Shown here in pieces: positions 35,664-47,900 of a DNA stretch of 64,000 bases. The stretch is from Sambucus nigra (taxonomy: Eukaryota > Streptophyta > Magnoliopsida > Dipsacales > Adoxaceae): NCBI GenBank assembly GCA_949130495.1, contig OX422213.1:52028284-52092283 (forward strand). The letters are read 5' to 3'. The first letter of the stretch is position 1. Each line of letters begins with the position of its first letter. A program made the translations under genes and the position numbers. The notes below the pieces were generated by a model. That model was given only the letters and a program-made list of their open reading frames with translations, made no database searches and was not told the DNA's origin.

Positions 35664-38600
35664 TCATCATCTCTATATATTTACACTAATCTTGCACCCT
35701 TTTTGTTAAGACCCCTTAGCGCAAAGTATTTATTTTTAATACCATATCTACTAGTCTCACACAGTAGAAATATTCGCAAATCCATATATATACACATATA
35801 GTCACATCATCCCTATACATATATATATTAATACTTCACCCTCGGGTTAACACCCATTAGTGCTCTTAATAATAATATCACATAATAGGCATATTCCCAA
35901 CCTAATCATACATTTCTCATACGTATTTTATTCGCATCACTACGTATTGTATAAATATTCAGATTACTATCTCTCTCGTAATCTCCAAGTTACATTCCCT
36001 ATACCGAATAATTAAAGTATTAACTCTCATATACTCTTCCGGAATTTGGTACTACATACACTCCTTCTTTACTTGGAGTATGCTAACCATACAGTCACGC
36101 GCAAGCCACTCTTCAATACTTGTTTGAGTAAGACTCCGCTCTACTTTCTCACAATAAATTGTGTAACCTTTTCATTAAGAGGTACCTTTTTTAAATGACT
36201 TTCCACGGCCTTTCAATCCCATCTCGGGTGTGTTAGCTCTCATTGCACATAAATGTTTGCATTATCGTCATTCTCGCACGACATTCAATACGCTATACCG
36301 TTTAACCTTGTTTATAGCCGCCTTTCAGGCATATATTATACATATTTGTTTTCACATCTTTCCATCTCGGATATTTTTGGGATTTACTAATCAGGGTACC
36401 CATACCCCCTATAATCCGTGCATATATGCACCACCATTGCAAACGTTTTGATACATCACACTCATTCTAAATAATGGGCCTCATTTTATTGGCCTGGTAC
36501 TAACACCTGGGTATCCCTTAACCCGAATAATTCGAAATTTAATTATCTCGATACCTGGAAAATTAAATCCTTCTCAGGATTATCTCATCGATCTTCTTGT
36601 GGTTAGCTCACAATAGCCTTCCTATATTAGTGTCGATAGTCTTATTTCCCTTACTTCGTGGTAGTCCTAAGATTAAGGTGTTTCTAACACACATAATATG
36701 AGTACTATTCTAACTATATCCCTAGTGCCCAAGACCTCTCTCGACTTCCGACATTTGCTTGGTTTCGTGCGTGGGACGTCTCGCAAAGTGAAATCCAAAC
36801 AAGGAACCTTCCCGATACACTACTCCCTCGCTTCGTCGGTCATTGAGATATAGCGGTCTAAGGGACACCAACAGGTCATTCTAAATCCTACCTCGTTAAC
36901 CTACTAATGTACTTCTACCACTATATCCTTCCATCTTGTACAAATGGAAAGTCCAACTAATTAGGTCACCTACTCTCTGTAAAAAAAATATTATGAACAT
37001 CATACCCAAAATGTATTTCCTCTGAATTTTCCTTATATTCAAAGTCTGGATATAAGTCTCAAATTAATTTCCTTTATCTTACCTCACCCACATACTTGCG
37101 GTGAGAGGAAAATTTCAGTTCTTCTTCATAGCACTTATATCTCTATATAATTATGTAGTCATCAAATATCTCTCACTCTATAGTGTTTCCTCTACACTAG
37201 ATGACTTATTGTCAAAACTCACATTCTTGCATATTCTAACATTTGTCCACTCCCGACGTCGTTAAGGTTCACATATGGAGTGTCTTGTTATCTTCAAATA
37301 TACAAACTGGGATAATCCCATCCCATCTACCAACACAATATGGTCAGAACTCTCAATTCTGTTAAAGAGCTATACCACAAGCGCTTGCATTAACACTAAG
37401 TCCTTCGCACGAACACCAACAAGCTTAAACTCCCAGCTTAACTATAAATCCTGCACACCTTAAATTATATCCATAAGGTCCCCATGCACTCAAATCATGC
37501 TAATGAAACATCTCCTCATCGAACTTCCATCTAAACATATAATCAAGGCGAGCTCATCCATAATTTATCTCGCATTCCATTCTTTAATATGTCCGTATAT
37601 ATATGTTTCACATCTCATATAAATATATGTACAATATACTATACACATCAAGTATATCCATACTTATATATCATACACTATATAAGTATAATAACCATCC
37701 CTCAGAGCTATAACTCAATGGATGGAGTCTCTCAATGCTATCATCTTTCAGGGAATTAATTACACAACATCCTGGGTACCAGTGGTCGGACTATCACACC
37801 GACTCGGTAAAAACCATATCATATAAGTATAACAATCACACACATATATACTTAACATATCTCATATATACGTCTGAATATGCCCGTATATATATACACA
37901 CAATATATATAATATTGTTCGGCTAATAGTGCATATTCTTCGCTCACTTATAAATTTGAAGTTACTCGACATTCGTATAGGCTTAACACTCATTTAAATA
38001 AGCCTACGAGAAGTTCAGAACAAAAATCGGGCCTTAAGAGTCATTCTGGACTCTCATTAGAATACCCAGAATTCTCGTTCCAACGAGCTCGTTCGAACGA
38101 CATTTCGTTCGAACGACATTTCCAACATCTAACGAACTACCTACTGAAACCTCGTTAGAATTCTCGTTAGAAGTCTCGTTCGAACGACCTGGGTAGACTT
38201 CTAACGAGATTTCTGCAGATGCACTGTTCATCTTCCAAAATTTGTTCTTCCCATTTTTTTTCCAATTCAATCCAAAACTCATTCCAACCCAAATACAAGG
38301 TTCCCAAACCACTCTAAGTCACCCTAAAACACTTCTTAGCATAGTTTAGGGTTAAATCCTTTCAATCTTCAAGTCAATCCAACAAATCCATAAATTTTTC
38401 CATGAGTTATATTCACATAAACCCAAAATTGTTTTCTTCATCTATAAAAACTGCATTTTTATTTAGTGATTGACATTTAATTCACCAAATTTCACATTCT
38501 TATTAAGGAAAAAAAATCCATATGTAAGATTAATTTATGTGCAATACTTCATGCTCCCCCGAATATGGTGATTATCGTCCCCACCATTTCAACATTTCTC

Positions 38601-39072
38601 TCACGGGTGAAAAAAATTTCTTCAAATTTTTACATATGGGTAATTCCATACCGAACTCTAAGCAAGAGCTTCTGAGTCTTCTACTTGTTAATTCCAGTTT
38701 AACACCATTCTCAAGTACAACGATTCTTGATAATTTTAACTACTATATTTTAGTAGTAGTTGCAACAATCCGACAATGCCACAAGGAAAATGACCTTTAC
38801 CGCGGTCCTCATTTCCAATATCAACTTATATCTCTAACTAAGCATCGCCTCCTGCTGCCCACACAACAGACTTCCCTAGTCGCCCTTCGTCAATCAGCAC
38901 ACGAATCCCGAACGAGTGCGCAAAAGATTTATATAATTTTACATAATGGCAGGAGAACGAAATCTCACACGAGAATATCAACAATCCTAATCATAAGGCC
39001 CTATATCAAATCAAAAGTAACGCTGAAAGCGAAGTACATCCACACAGATTCCTAAGGACACTAGAACCTGAT
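35664..39072 (-). other. Element C internal region, no recognisable genes
   Basis: A/T-rich. I found no gag, protease, RT or integrase motif on either strand. Two sub-blocks stand out. Positions 36760-36840 match a block present in element C LTRs and at 43240-43330. Positions 38065-38215 hold CGTTCGAACGA repeats like those in family B LTRs, suggesting a decayed LTR segment at roughly 37600-38530. The start after the primer site (38990-39072) still resembles the leader of the Tekay copy at 59547. Confidence 0.6.
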
Positions 39073-39084
39073 GCTCTGATACCA
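39073..39084 (-). other. Primer binding site, element C
   Basis: The + strand GCTCTGATACCA is the complement of TGGTATCAGAGC, the initiator Met-tRNA site, two bases inside the LTR. This matches the Tekay copy at 59535, including the following ATCAGGTTCTAGTGT. Confidence 0.95.
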
Positions 39085-39086
39085 CT

Positions 39087-42000
39087 TGTGACACCCCGCC
39101 TAATAAAATACCGGGCGATCACTCCTATATCAAATTAAAACAGGAGTCTCATATGGTTCATTCTTAGCATCACTGTCGAAAACCAATTTAATTACTAATA
39201 TCCTATTAGGCCGGCATCAAATTTTAAATTGATAAATCTTTTTAACCAAACCATTCAAGTAAAATAATTACAACAGTTTATATGCAGCAACTGAAATGAA
39301 ATAAAATAAAATGACCGAACACTCGGTACAATAATACAACCAAATCGAATGTCGCACTAAAAGGCGATAAAAGAATAAATGAGTGTAGTTGGGCCATAAG
39401 CCCAAATGTTTCTACAATACCTCCTATCTAGATCTCAATGATAGAAGCGTCTAATATAAACTTGCTTGCATCCACAGCTGCTGCAGAAAACGTCTGACTC
39501 GAAAGAATTATCATCTAGGCATCCCTGTGTCTGGACACCTATATATATATATAGATAGAAAGAGAGGGAAAAATAGAGAAACGGGTCAGAGCCCGAGTTT
39601 TGAAAATATTTTAGCAAGTGCATTAAAATCCATATTTAAAAAAAATATGTTATTTCTCATATTTAAACTGGTATCGCTCTCACATGAGATACATCTCACC
39701 CCTCTTCTAACAGTGCACAACTATCGCATACCTTTTTAAACCACCTAGTTAAGCTACCCTGCCTAACAAATGTAATAACCCACCTTCTAATAATCCTCAT
39801 CAATTCGAGTACTAAGGACTAAACTTCTCCCCATTCCCAACATTACGTTACGTTCGTGCATGGGGTGTCTCACGAAGCGAAATCCAAACAAGGAACCCCC
39901 CCAATACTACGTGACAATGTTGATCATCGGAATCCATTAGGCCTTCAGTACATACCATATTTATACCATCCCATATTTATTAATAGTTCTCATTAGAACC
40001 TAAGATCCATATTAATATAAATCCGGATATCCATTTACCGGAAGTAATATCACACTTTATTCATTCTTTTCACTTTATACAAGGTTAGGTTATATGATAT
40101 CTCATCTCATATATATAAACAATATACTATACACAACAAGTATATTAATCATCCACGAATTAAAATATAAGTGGCTTAGTCATTCTCATTTACTAAGCAT
40201 CCGTGAATTATCTCAAGTACACATATATGTTAATCACAATACATATATGCATATATGGCACCCCTAGGCTCAGTTGCGGTGCACTCATACTCTGCTATCA
40301 AATCCATGTACATCACGCACATAAGGATCACGCATTCCACATCACTCAGGAACCGTATAAATACAAATCACACATATTAGAGGCGAAAATAGTTCACATA
40401 CCCATGGGTCACGCACATACCTACGCTCCCATAGTCAGCAGACTTATCGACTCACAAATAAGCCCTTCACAGTCCTATATTCTTGAGGTACCAAATCTAA
40501 AATCCCCCCAAAGGCTACACAGGATAAGATTGTCCTCAGACGAACGCCAACCTCCCGTGATAGCAAGTATGGTAGGTATGTCATACATATAATAAACAAT
40601 CATATAGGTACACATTCCACCTATATGTATTTGGTATTCACACAACCATATTATAATTATAGGTATTTCTCTCACCTAAACATAATTTCCTATAGGTAAT
40701 TATTTAACCCACGTATATAATAACATTCGGGCATACGCACAATCCGTATAATAAATTTCCTACGTAGTATATTTATCTCTCGAATATCCTACGCATTTAT
40801 CAATTTTGACTAATCCTCAATATATTATTTCCGAGTTTTTTTCTCATCGCACGATGGCAATACCAACAACACTGATATATTTATTCGTCCCATAAATAAC
40901 GATAGGCATTCCTCTCACTTATAATAATTGTCATAAATAGACGTATCGAATGACTGCTCAATTCTCTTTAGCCCGTATCCTAAATTTCATCCTAGTCACC
41001 TCATAGGATTTTACTCATTCAAAATTGTCATATAAGTGTGTTCTCTACGTGTACAATTACTTATATAAAAATTTTCCCACCGAAACATCACCCCGAGTGT
41101 TACTCCTCCCAAACACTCCTATTTGGGTAAATTTTGGGGTTTACTTTCATCTAACCCAAGATACATACCTTACTAAAAAAATATATTTAGAAGTCACCAC
41201 ACTATTTTTAGGAACCCCAAATATTTATCTCCAAAGAATTCTAGCCTTCATTTTTTTTTTCAAATTTCCGAGTGCATTTCCGAGTTGGTGGTTTCACCCC
41301 GGAACTGCCATCTTTTAAATATCATAACAATTCACAAAAAAATTAGAAAAATAAACGGTCAGCGCCCACGTGACCGTATCGAATATATCTACAACTTTCA
41401 TGTTTTGACCGAGAGCTGAATCTGCCCTCTTCCTGTCCTAATTTTTCCCGCAAGCTACGGAGTTACTTTTCATCGTCTTCTCCAAAATCCCAAACCTCCA
41501 TTAATACACCTCCGAGGTTTTATTTTCTCACCCATCATCATACAACCTCAACTAATCATAAATACACACATACAAAGGGTTCTAGTCATCTTAGAACCCA
41601 GATCCAATAATTAATTTCAATTAATTCCTAAATTTCTCAAATTTGATATTATTCGGGTTTTACTCATTAATCTTCTGAAAAAACCATTTTGATTCACGAA
41701 AACTCATCCCAAAAATCTTTATAGTTTTACACACCAACTATAATATGAGAAATAAACACACTAAATTAATAAAGCAAGTAAACACTTGCCTCGTGGATTA
41801 AATTCGACGACCCCGAGTCGAATCCCGCGAATTTTGGCCGAAAATCTCTTATTCTCCCTTCTTCTCTTCTCTTCTTCTTCTTCTTCTTCTTCTTCTTCTT
41901 CTTCTTCTCTATCTTAGATCTGATTTTGGGGTAAAAATGAGGGTTTTCTCTTATTAAACCCGAAATTGGGTGTATACCCAATTGTTCAATGACTCGTGTA

Positions 42001-42443
42001 CTCATCTACGAGTCCCTACTAGTTCAAAAATGCTTGGAACCCAAATACTACCCCCGGGTACTCTATTTTGACTATCTCGGTCATTCTGAACCCAATGGCG
42101 CAGTCGAAATCTCCATCCGAGTCACTTAACTAAAATTCACTATTTTGACCCAACACGTTCAATACACGTATTTTCCCATTTAAAACATTTCCTTTGTCGC
42201 TTTACCCAACTTGCGACATGTAATTAAAAATAATCCACTCATATACTTAGTCTCATAAGAAAATATAATCCATGTAAATATTAATCTGACACTTACAAAC
42301 TAATATTTACTATTTACTTTATATTCTGAATTTATTCAATTTCACTCATAAATTCCAAAATTACTATTCATAGAAATTCCTCAATTTACCAAATTACGTC
42401 CAGCTTTGTAATTTAAATATCTTTAAAAGTACGGGGTATTACA
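39087..42443 (-). repeat. 5' LTR of element C
   Basis: The + strand runs from TGTGACACCCCG to GGGGTATTACA, 3357 bp, followed by the duplicated GGGGA. It contains a (CTT)n tract at 41868-41908 in the leader, which is shorter and less regular in the other LTR, and CGAGGCAAGTGTTTA on the minus strand near 41780-41794. Confidence 0.9.
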
Positions 42444-42448
42444 GGGGA

Positions 42449-43020
42449 CAGGAGCGGGATGCCCAGCAGGGAAAAAGTTATGAAGGTTTTTGGGATTGGT
42501 ATGGATGAGAGTGTTATGTTCAGAAAATAATTGGACCGCCAGCGCTATTTACAATTAAAAGTGTGAGTTATATCCTAGGGTAAATGAGGTATGTTTGTGT
42601 GACACCAGCGAGTCACAATATTTTGTTACCACTAAATTCGCGTGTGGGACCAGTTAAGTGGGTGTATTGTTAATATTACAATTGTGTGCCTACATCTTTA
42701 CAATTTAATATGGGGCTTTTGGTCCCACTTGTAGGAAAGTGAGTATAAATTCTAAGAGGATATATTTTAGTCGGTTAACTCGTTTTAAGAGATGATATTC
42801 GAGTATGATGTTGTCCTGGATATGTGTTGGTTAGCGATGGGATGAGCGATGGTGGGTTGTTACAGCAAGACTATCGTCTTCTCTATTCCAGGGCAGGATA
42901 TGTGGATTACCAATGTGTCAACTGGAAGAAAGTTGAGATCGCATTTATATTACATCATGGAGGTGACTTCAGAAATTATAATTATCGTGTTATGTTTGAT
43001 CCCAGTGTGTAGGGACTGTA
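42449..43020 (+). pseudogene. Decayed Tekay-like protease region (element F)
   Basis: Around 42812-43010 the text VVLDMCWLA, VGCYSKTIVFSIPGQDMWI and HLYYIMEVTSE aligns with [30 protein letters not shown] and [12 protein letters not shown] of the better copy (61260-61440). Stops and shifts are frequent. It continues the gag of 28365-29135, separated by element C. The DTG active site itself is not readable. Confidence 0.65.
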
Positions 43021-43547
43021 CTAATCTGATTCGGGGATATTAAGTTAACTGTTGAGCAGAGAAATTTAGCTCGTTATTGACCTGGCACAAAAAAACTAGT
43101 AATAGTGAGGGAGTTATGTTGTATAACTCCTTTAGTGATGTGGGAGTGGATGGTTAGACTTGTACAACTAGGTCTAGAATTTAGGATGTTCTAATCATGT
43201 GTGTGGAGGACCTACGAATCCCGATGACCGACAATGCTAGGTAGTTGTGTATCGGGGGTTCCTTGTTTGGATTTCGCTTGCGAGATGTCCCACTCATGAA
43301 TCCCAGTGAATGTAGGGAGTCGAGAGATGTATTGGTCACTAGAGCATGAGTTTATAAATTTAATTTATTACACGTCTATGTGGATGAAGCTTGACCTGAG
43401 AGTTATTCTATTATATAAGACCGGTGAGTTGAGTAATGATGTGCGTGGGGAGCACCTTGGAAAAACTTTTTGCACCACTAGTTAATGGTCGGGGCAGTCT
43501 TGAGTGGAATTAAATCCTTTTAATAATATAATTGAGTTTAGCCATAG
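43021..43547 (+). other. Element F remnant
   Basis: No readable gene. Positions ~43240-43330 match, on the opposite strand, a block at 36760-36840 in element C and in both element C LTRs (GGTTCCTTGTTTGGATTTCG core). Element D is inserted at 43548. Confidence 0.5.
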
Positions 43548-43966
43548 TGTGGTGACAATTATTTTGCAACACAAATAAATATGAAAGAGGTAACAACCAA
43601 GAAAAGATAAATAAAATGTCAATCACACAACAACGGGTATACGTGGTTCAGCAAAGATGTGCCTACGTCCACGGTGGTGCAGTCAGTGTTATTTCTCTAT
43701 ATTATGAAGAATAAGTACAGAGAATACAGCTTGTCCTTTTCCCCGGACTTAGGGTTTAATTTATACATGTATATGTTGGAGTAGTGGGGGTAATGGGTTC
43801 CTCCTTATTAGCCATCTCCCCTACATGGGATCGCGCTCCCCCACAACTTCTCTTCATGGGATCGTGGGGTAATCGGATCAATACAAAAGGTGATGGGCCT
43901 GGGCTTTGGGCCGCTAAGGAGAGGCTACTCGTCCAGGCCTATGATGCTAAATTCAGGGTACCCACA
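43548..43966 (-). repeat. 3' LTR of element D
   Basis: The + strand runs from TGTGGTGAC to GGGTACCCACA, 419 bp. It differs from 53894-54312 at five sites, four of them C/T or G/A transitions. Just to its right, on the minus strand, TTTAGGGGCAAT forms a short purine-rich tract. Confidence 0.95.
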
Positions 43967-44314
43967 ATTGCCCCTAAATTTGTTGGGCCATTTTTACAGG
44001 TCCAATCAATTTAAATAATTAGCTATTATGGTTGATTTCTTTGAAAACTGTGAAGTTGCTTTGGCGGCACCCGCTTCGCTATCCGTGCGCTATGATTAGA
44101 CTTGAAGGCTCGTTGGAATAAGACACATTTTCTCTTCGTCGCTTCAGCTTTTCCAGCAATCTTCTATCTTCTGAGAACTCTTACGCTTTGTACCTTCTGT
44201 TTTCGATCTCTACTCTCGTTGCTTCTTCGTCATTTGACCTGATCTTCTGTCTTGTAAGTCTCTCGTGCCCTTTTCACTTTCTCTTGAGTTTATAGTTTTT
44301 CTTGTGTTTTTCCA
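43967..44314. other. Spacer between 3' LTR and antisense gene
   Basis: No coding sequence. As the region upstream of the antisense gene it could hold that gene's promoter and 5' leader; the last ~130 bp are T/C-rich. No TATA box was convincing. Confidence 0.45.
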
Positions 44315-47300
44315 ATGGCGAAGATTGGGAATAGGTCAGTCATCGAGTTTAGAAAATTCTACAACGTTCCTGAGTGGGTAGAGATTGAGTGTTGCGCCTC
44401 GCCTCCTAGGAACGTTAGGGATATAGAGGATGCGCATTGGATTCACGTTTTGTTGCTCTCCCAGGGGGGACTTACCTTTCCCCCTAACGATCTGTTTCTT
44501 CATTTTTTTAGCTATTTTAGTATTGTGCCTGCACAATGTTCGCCCAACGTATGGAAAATAGTGAACGACGTGCATAGGATAAATCAATTATACGACACAA
44601 GGTTAGGGCTTGCCGAGGTCTGCTTTTGTTACTCCTTTTCTCGTACGAGTTCAGGTGTTTTGTACCTTAAGGCTAGGAGTCCTGATAGGGTATTGGTAGT
44701 AAATCTACCTGATTCCCATAAGGACTACTGGCAAGAAGGTTTTCTTGTTAGGAATTGGCAATTCTCCCCCCATTCTGAAGGGTCGAGGTCTGAGAGGTTC
44801 GCTGTTCCCTTTTATGGGGAAGAATATATAGGTAGATGTTATATTATCGCTTCAATCTTTGCTGACTTGTGATTTTTCTAACCTCTCTTTGCTTTTTCTT
44901 TCACAGCGAGGACAAAGAATTTGGAGCCTGCTCTCAGCGAGGTCCGTATCTCAGAGCTGGTGAAAGCTTGGAATATTAGGGAGCCTTTGGTTGACGGCGA
45001 GCATCCTAGGGCTGCTGCTTTTTTGCTTGAATACAAGAACACAGGCTCCAGCTTCATAGCTCGACCTGTGGATAGTGTTCCAGACTTTGATTCTTCCGTA
45101 GAGACTTCGGCTGAGCCCATCCAGTTGGACGAAGAAGAGAGCAGCTCAGAGAGTGAACCTGTAGGCGTTGTGAGTAATTTGGGTGCAGGAAGTGCTGGCA
45201 GTAGCAGTTCTTCTGAAGGAGATTCTGAGGCTCAAGACTCGTCGAGCACTACCAGCAGTTCTTCTGAAGAGATGCCTCCCAGGAAGAATTTGATCAGAGA
45301 TGACGATGATGATGATGTGCTCCTCGCACAGAGGTCCAAGAAAATGAAGACTACCTCTGGGGCCATAGCTACTGGTTCCCGACCTTCTTCTCAGGATCAA
45401 GAGAAGAAGAGGAGAGAGGAGGAGCAGGTGAGAGAGAGAGAGAGGAAAAAGGAGGAGGAGAGGAAGAAAGTGGAGGAGAAAAAGAAAGTGGAGGAGAGAA
45501 AGAGAAGAGAGAGAGAAAAAGAGGAGGAGAGGAGGAGGGTGGAATCGAGGACCAAGACGGGTCAAGCCCTGGTCCCAGTGTCTGCTTTGCCCGAGGGGGC
45601 TTCGGTGGCCGCCTCTCCTCAGCTTGCCCCTGCGCTGCTCGAGAGAGCAGTTCTCCCTGCAGATCGCGAGAGGGCGTTGGGGTCCGATCAGTTGGCTCTG
45701 CAGGCTAGCCAAAGGCTCGCCTTGGTAAAGTTCTCTTATAATTCTCCATTTCTTTTAACCAGTTTTGATGGTCTCTTCTTTCTGATCCTTTCCTTGTTTT
45801 TTGCAGTTTGTGACCGACTTCGCTGTGCTCTATCGCTCTCGCGACGAGCTGGTGATAAGGAACGGTGAGCTGGAGCAGCAAAAGTCTACTCTGGTAGCCA
45901 GGGGTTCTCAGCTGGAGGCCGATCTGAAGGCTGCTGATGCAGCTCGAGCTTCATCTGCCTCGGCCCTTGCTAATTCTGATCGCGAGAGAGATGACGCTGT
46001 CAGGGAGCTTGGCGAGCTAAGGAAGGCGTATGACCTGATGTGCTCGAGCAAGATAGACCTTGCAGAGAAGAACAGGGTTCTGGCCGAGCAACTGGAGGCG
46101 AAGAAAGCCCAGGCGGCCACTCTTAAGGAAGATTCGTACAACTCTGGCTGGGCTGCTACGTATGAGGACGCTGAGGTTCAGATAGGCTATATCAGCCGTC
46201 TGAACTTCAAGAAAGGGTGGAATAAGGCTCTCGTGGCTGCTGGGGTGGACGTTGCATCCCCCCTCTTTGACGAGCACGACCCAGGGCCAAAGCCAGTCGT
46301 AGATGAGGACCCAGCCCCAACTGTTGAAGGCACCAACCCTATCTCTTGGGTGACCTTTACTGACGCTCTGTTGGTCGAGAGGACAGAGGACGTCCCTGCA
46401 GAGGGTAAGGCCCCCGCTGATGCTGACAAGGACAAGGGACCATACGAGGTTGCTAATTGATAGGGCTTCTTTGTAATTTTTTTCTTTTTTGATCTGATGT
46501 AACCTCGCTCATTATCAATGAAAAGACTTCATTTTTGTTTATGCTGATCTCTTTCTTTTCTCTTTCTTTTACTTGTAGTTGGTTGATGTGGATGACTATA
46601 TTCCTGTTACCTCCCAACTAGGTAGGACTCTTGGTCCTAATGCAAGCCCTGCAGTTCGCCAGGCCTTCGCTAGGCTTTGCAGGTTTGCTAAGTCACGGAA
46701 CCAGAAATATAAGGATCAGTCCGAGCTAGTGGCCAAGTTGAAGGACAGGCTCCAAAAAATGGAAGAGATCGGTGCTTCAGTGCAAGAAGAAGTTAGCGAG
46801 CTGAGAGAAAAGTTACTGGAGGCCACCGAGGTCAACCAAGTTGGGGAGTTTCTGCAGCGGGAGAATGAAGACCTGAGGCGGGAGGTCTCGAAGCTTAAGG
46901 AGCATTCGCCGAGCACCGTTTCGGCAGTCCTACAAGGCTCTTCTTCGTCGCGAGCTGCTCGGCCTCCCCTCCCGCGTGCTGGTAGGAGTGCCAGGGTTAG
47001 GAATAGGGAAGTCGAGGAACAGTGTGAGAGGGAAATGGAGGAGCTGCGCGGCGATGTTCGGCGAGCATACGTGATTGCTGCTGGGCTCCAGAGGGACATC
47101 ACCCGTCTTCGGCATTTGTTCAAGAACGGTCCTCGACAAGTGTGGTCTGATGGCTACGATCAAGGCTGGCTGGATGCTCCGACGAGACTGTCAGAGTTTG
47201 AAGAGTTATCCTTCATCAGGGGGTGGTTGAGCGCCCTCAAAGAGCTGCAGGTCCCGAGGAACTCGACGCTGTGGTATCGACACGAGATGTCCTCCTCTAC

Positions 47301-47475
47301 TTTGATGCCCAATCCATTCCGGCGGGATGATCGATGGATACCCATTGATGCTATTCCCCAGCGATTATTGGAATTGGACGCAAATGAGGTCGTGGAGGAG
47401 CTCGCCCCTGCTCCTGATGATGGAAGGAGAGCTAAAGTTGCTGACTATCTTGCTCGGAGGCTTCCACCTTCTTGA
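44315..47475 (+). CDS. Antisense gene of element D, Transposase_28-like (putative gypsy type) protein, four exons
   Basis: Frames and splice sites agree on four exons: 44315-44831, 44907-45724, 45807-46448 and 46579-47475. Introns begin GTAGAT, GTAAAG and GTTGCT and end CACAG, TGCAG and TGTAG. The sum is 957 codons and a stop, with no internal stop. Exon 1 reads like the plant 'putative gypsy type transposon' domain (PF04195): LLLSQGGLTFPPNDLF, PNVWKIVNDV and LPDSHKDYWQEGFLV. Exon 2 carries a Ser-rich acidic stretch (SSSSEGDSEAQDSSS) and a long Lys/Glu/Arg helix. Exons 3 and 4 are coiled coil and each hold a GW...GW motif. The function is unknown. The third donor is weak. It is on the strand opposite to gag-pol and convergent with it. 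Confidence 0.8.
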
Positions 47476-47489
47476 GATTTTTTAATTAT

Positions 47490-47900
47490 TGTAAATGCTT
47501 TGGGCGAGTTTCGCCGACTAAACATGTACTGTTACAGTTTGTGAATGTAAAAGATTAATGAGAAGTTCGAGTTTTGGGCAATTTTGCCGACTAAACGTGT
47601 TCATCAATCCTTTTGTATTCTTGTATTGTAAATTCTTTGGGCGAACTTCGCCGACTAAACATGTACTATTACTGTTTGTAAATATAAAAGATTAATGAGA
47701 AGTTCGAGTTTTGGGCAATTTTGCCGACTAAACGTGTTCATCAATCCTTTTGTATTCTTGTATTGTAAATGCTTTGGGCGAGCTTCGCCGACTAAACATG
47801 TACTATTACTGTTTGTAAATATAAAAGATTAATGAGAAGTTCGAGTTTTGGGCAATTTTGCCGACTAAACGTGTTCATCAATCCTTTTATATTCTTGTAG
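47490..47900. repeat. 137-bp tandem repeat, three copies, in the element D 3' region
   Basis: Units start at 47490, 47627 and 47764, each TGTAAATGCTTTGGGCGA-like, with few differences. Each unit holds two related half-units with a hairpin: GGCGAGTTTCGCC (47503) and GGCAATTTTGCC (47577), each followed by GACTAAAC. It lies between the antisense gene stop and the integrase stop. The 3' regions of Tat elements are known sources of satellite repeats. Confidence 0.95.

Larger units (their letters stand above)
29136..42443 (-). mobile_element. Large element without recognisable pol (family C), minus strand
   Basis: Flanked by GGGGA at 29131-29135 and 42444-42448. The 5' LTR is 42443-39087, the primer site is at 39084-39073, the internal region 39086-32561 and the 3' LTR 32560-29136. 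LTRs of ~3.4 kb are diverged relatives of family B. After removal of the nested solo LTR the internal part is ~3.6 kb and shows no gag, RT or integrase I can read. Signals for priming are conserved, so it resembles a large non-autonomous derivative (LARD-like) mobilised by a Tekay relative. Extreme decay is the alternative. Confidence 0.8.

Noticed and set aside
38537..39055. 172-codon frame as a possible gene in element C
   Set aside because: It reads against the element direction through the leader after the primer site, shows no motif, and is matched in place by noncoding leader in the Tekay copy.
45146..45712. 188-codon minus-strand frame
   Set aside because: It is the mirror of the low-complexity Ser/Glu/Lys part of the antisense gene. 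The Leu/Pro/Ser runs arise from that composition.
47490..47900. CRISPR-like repeat array
   Set aside because: The units are contiguous 137-bp tandem copies with no unique spacers, inside a plant retrotransposon.
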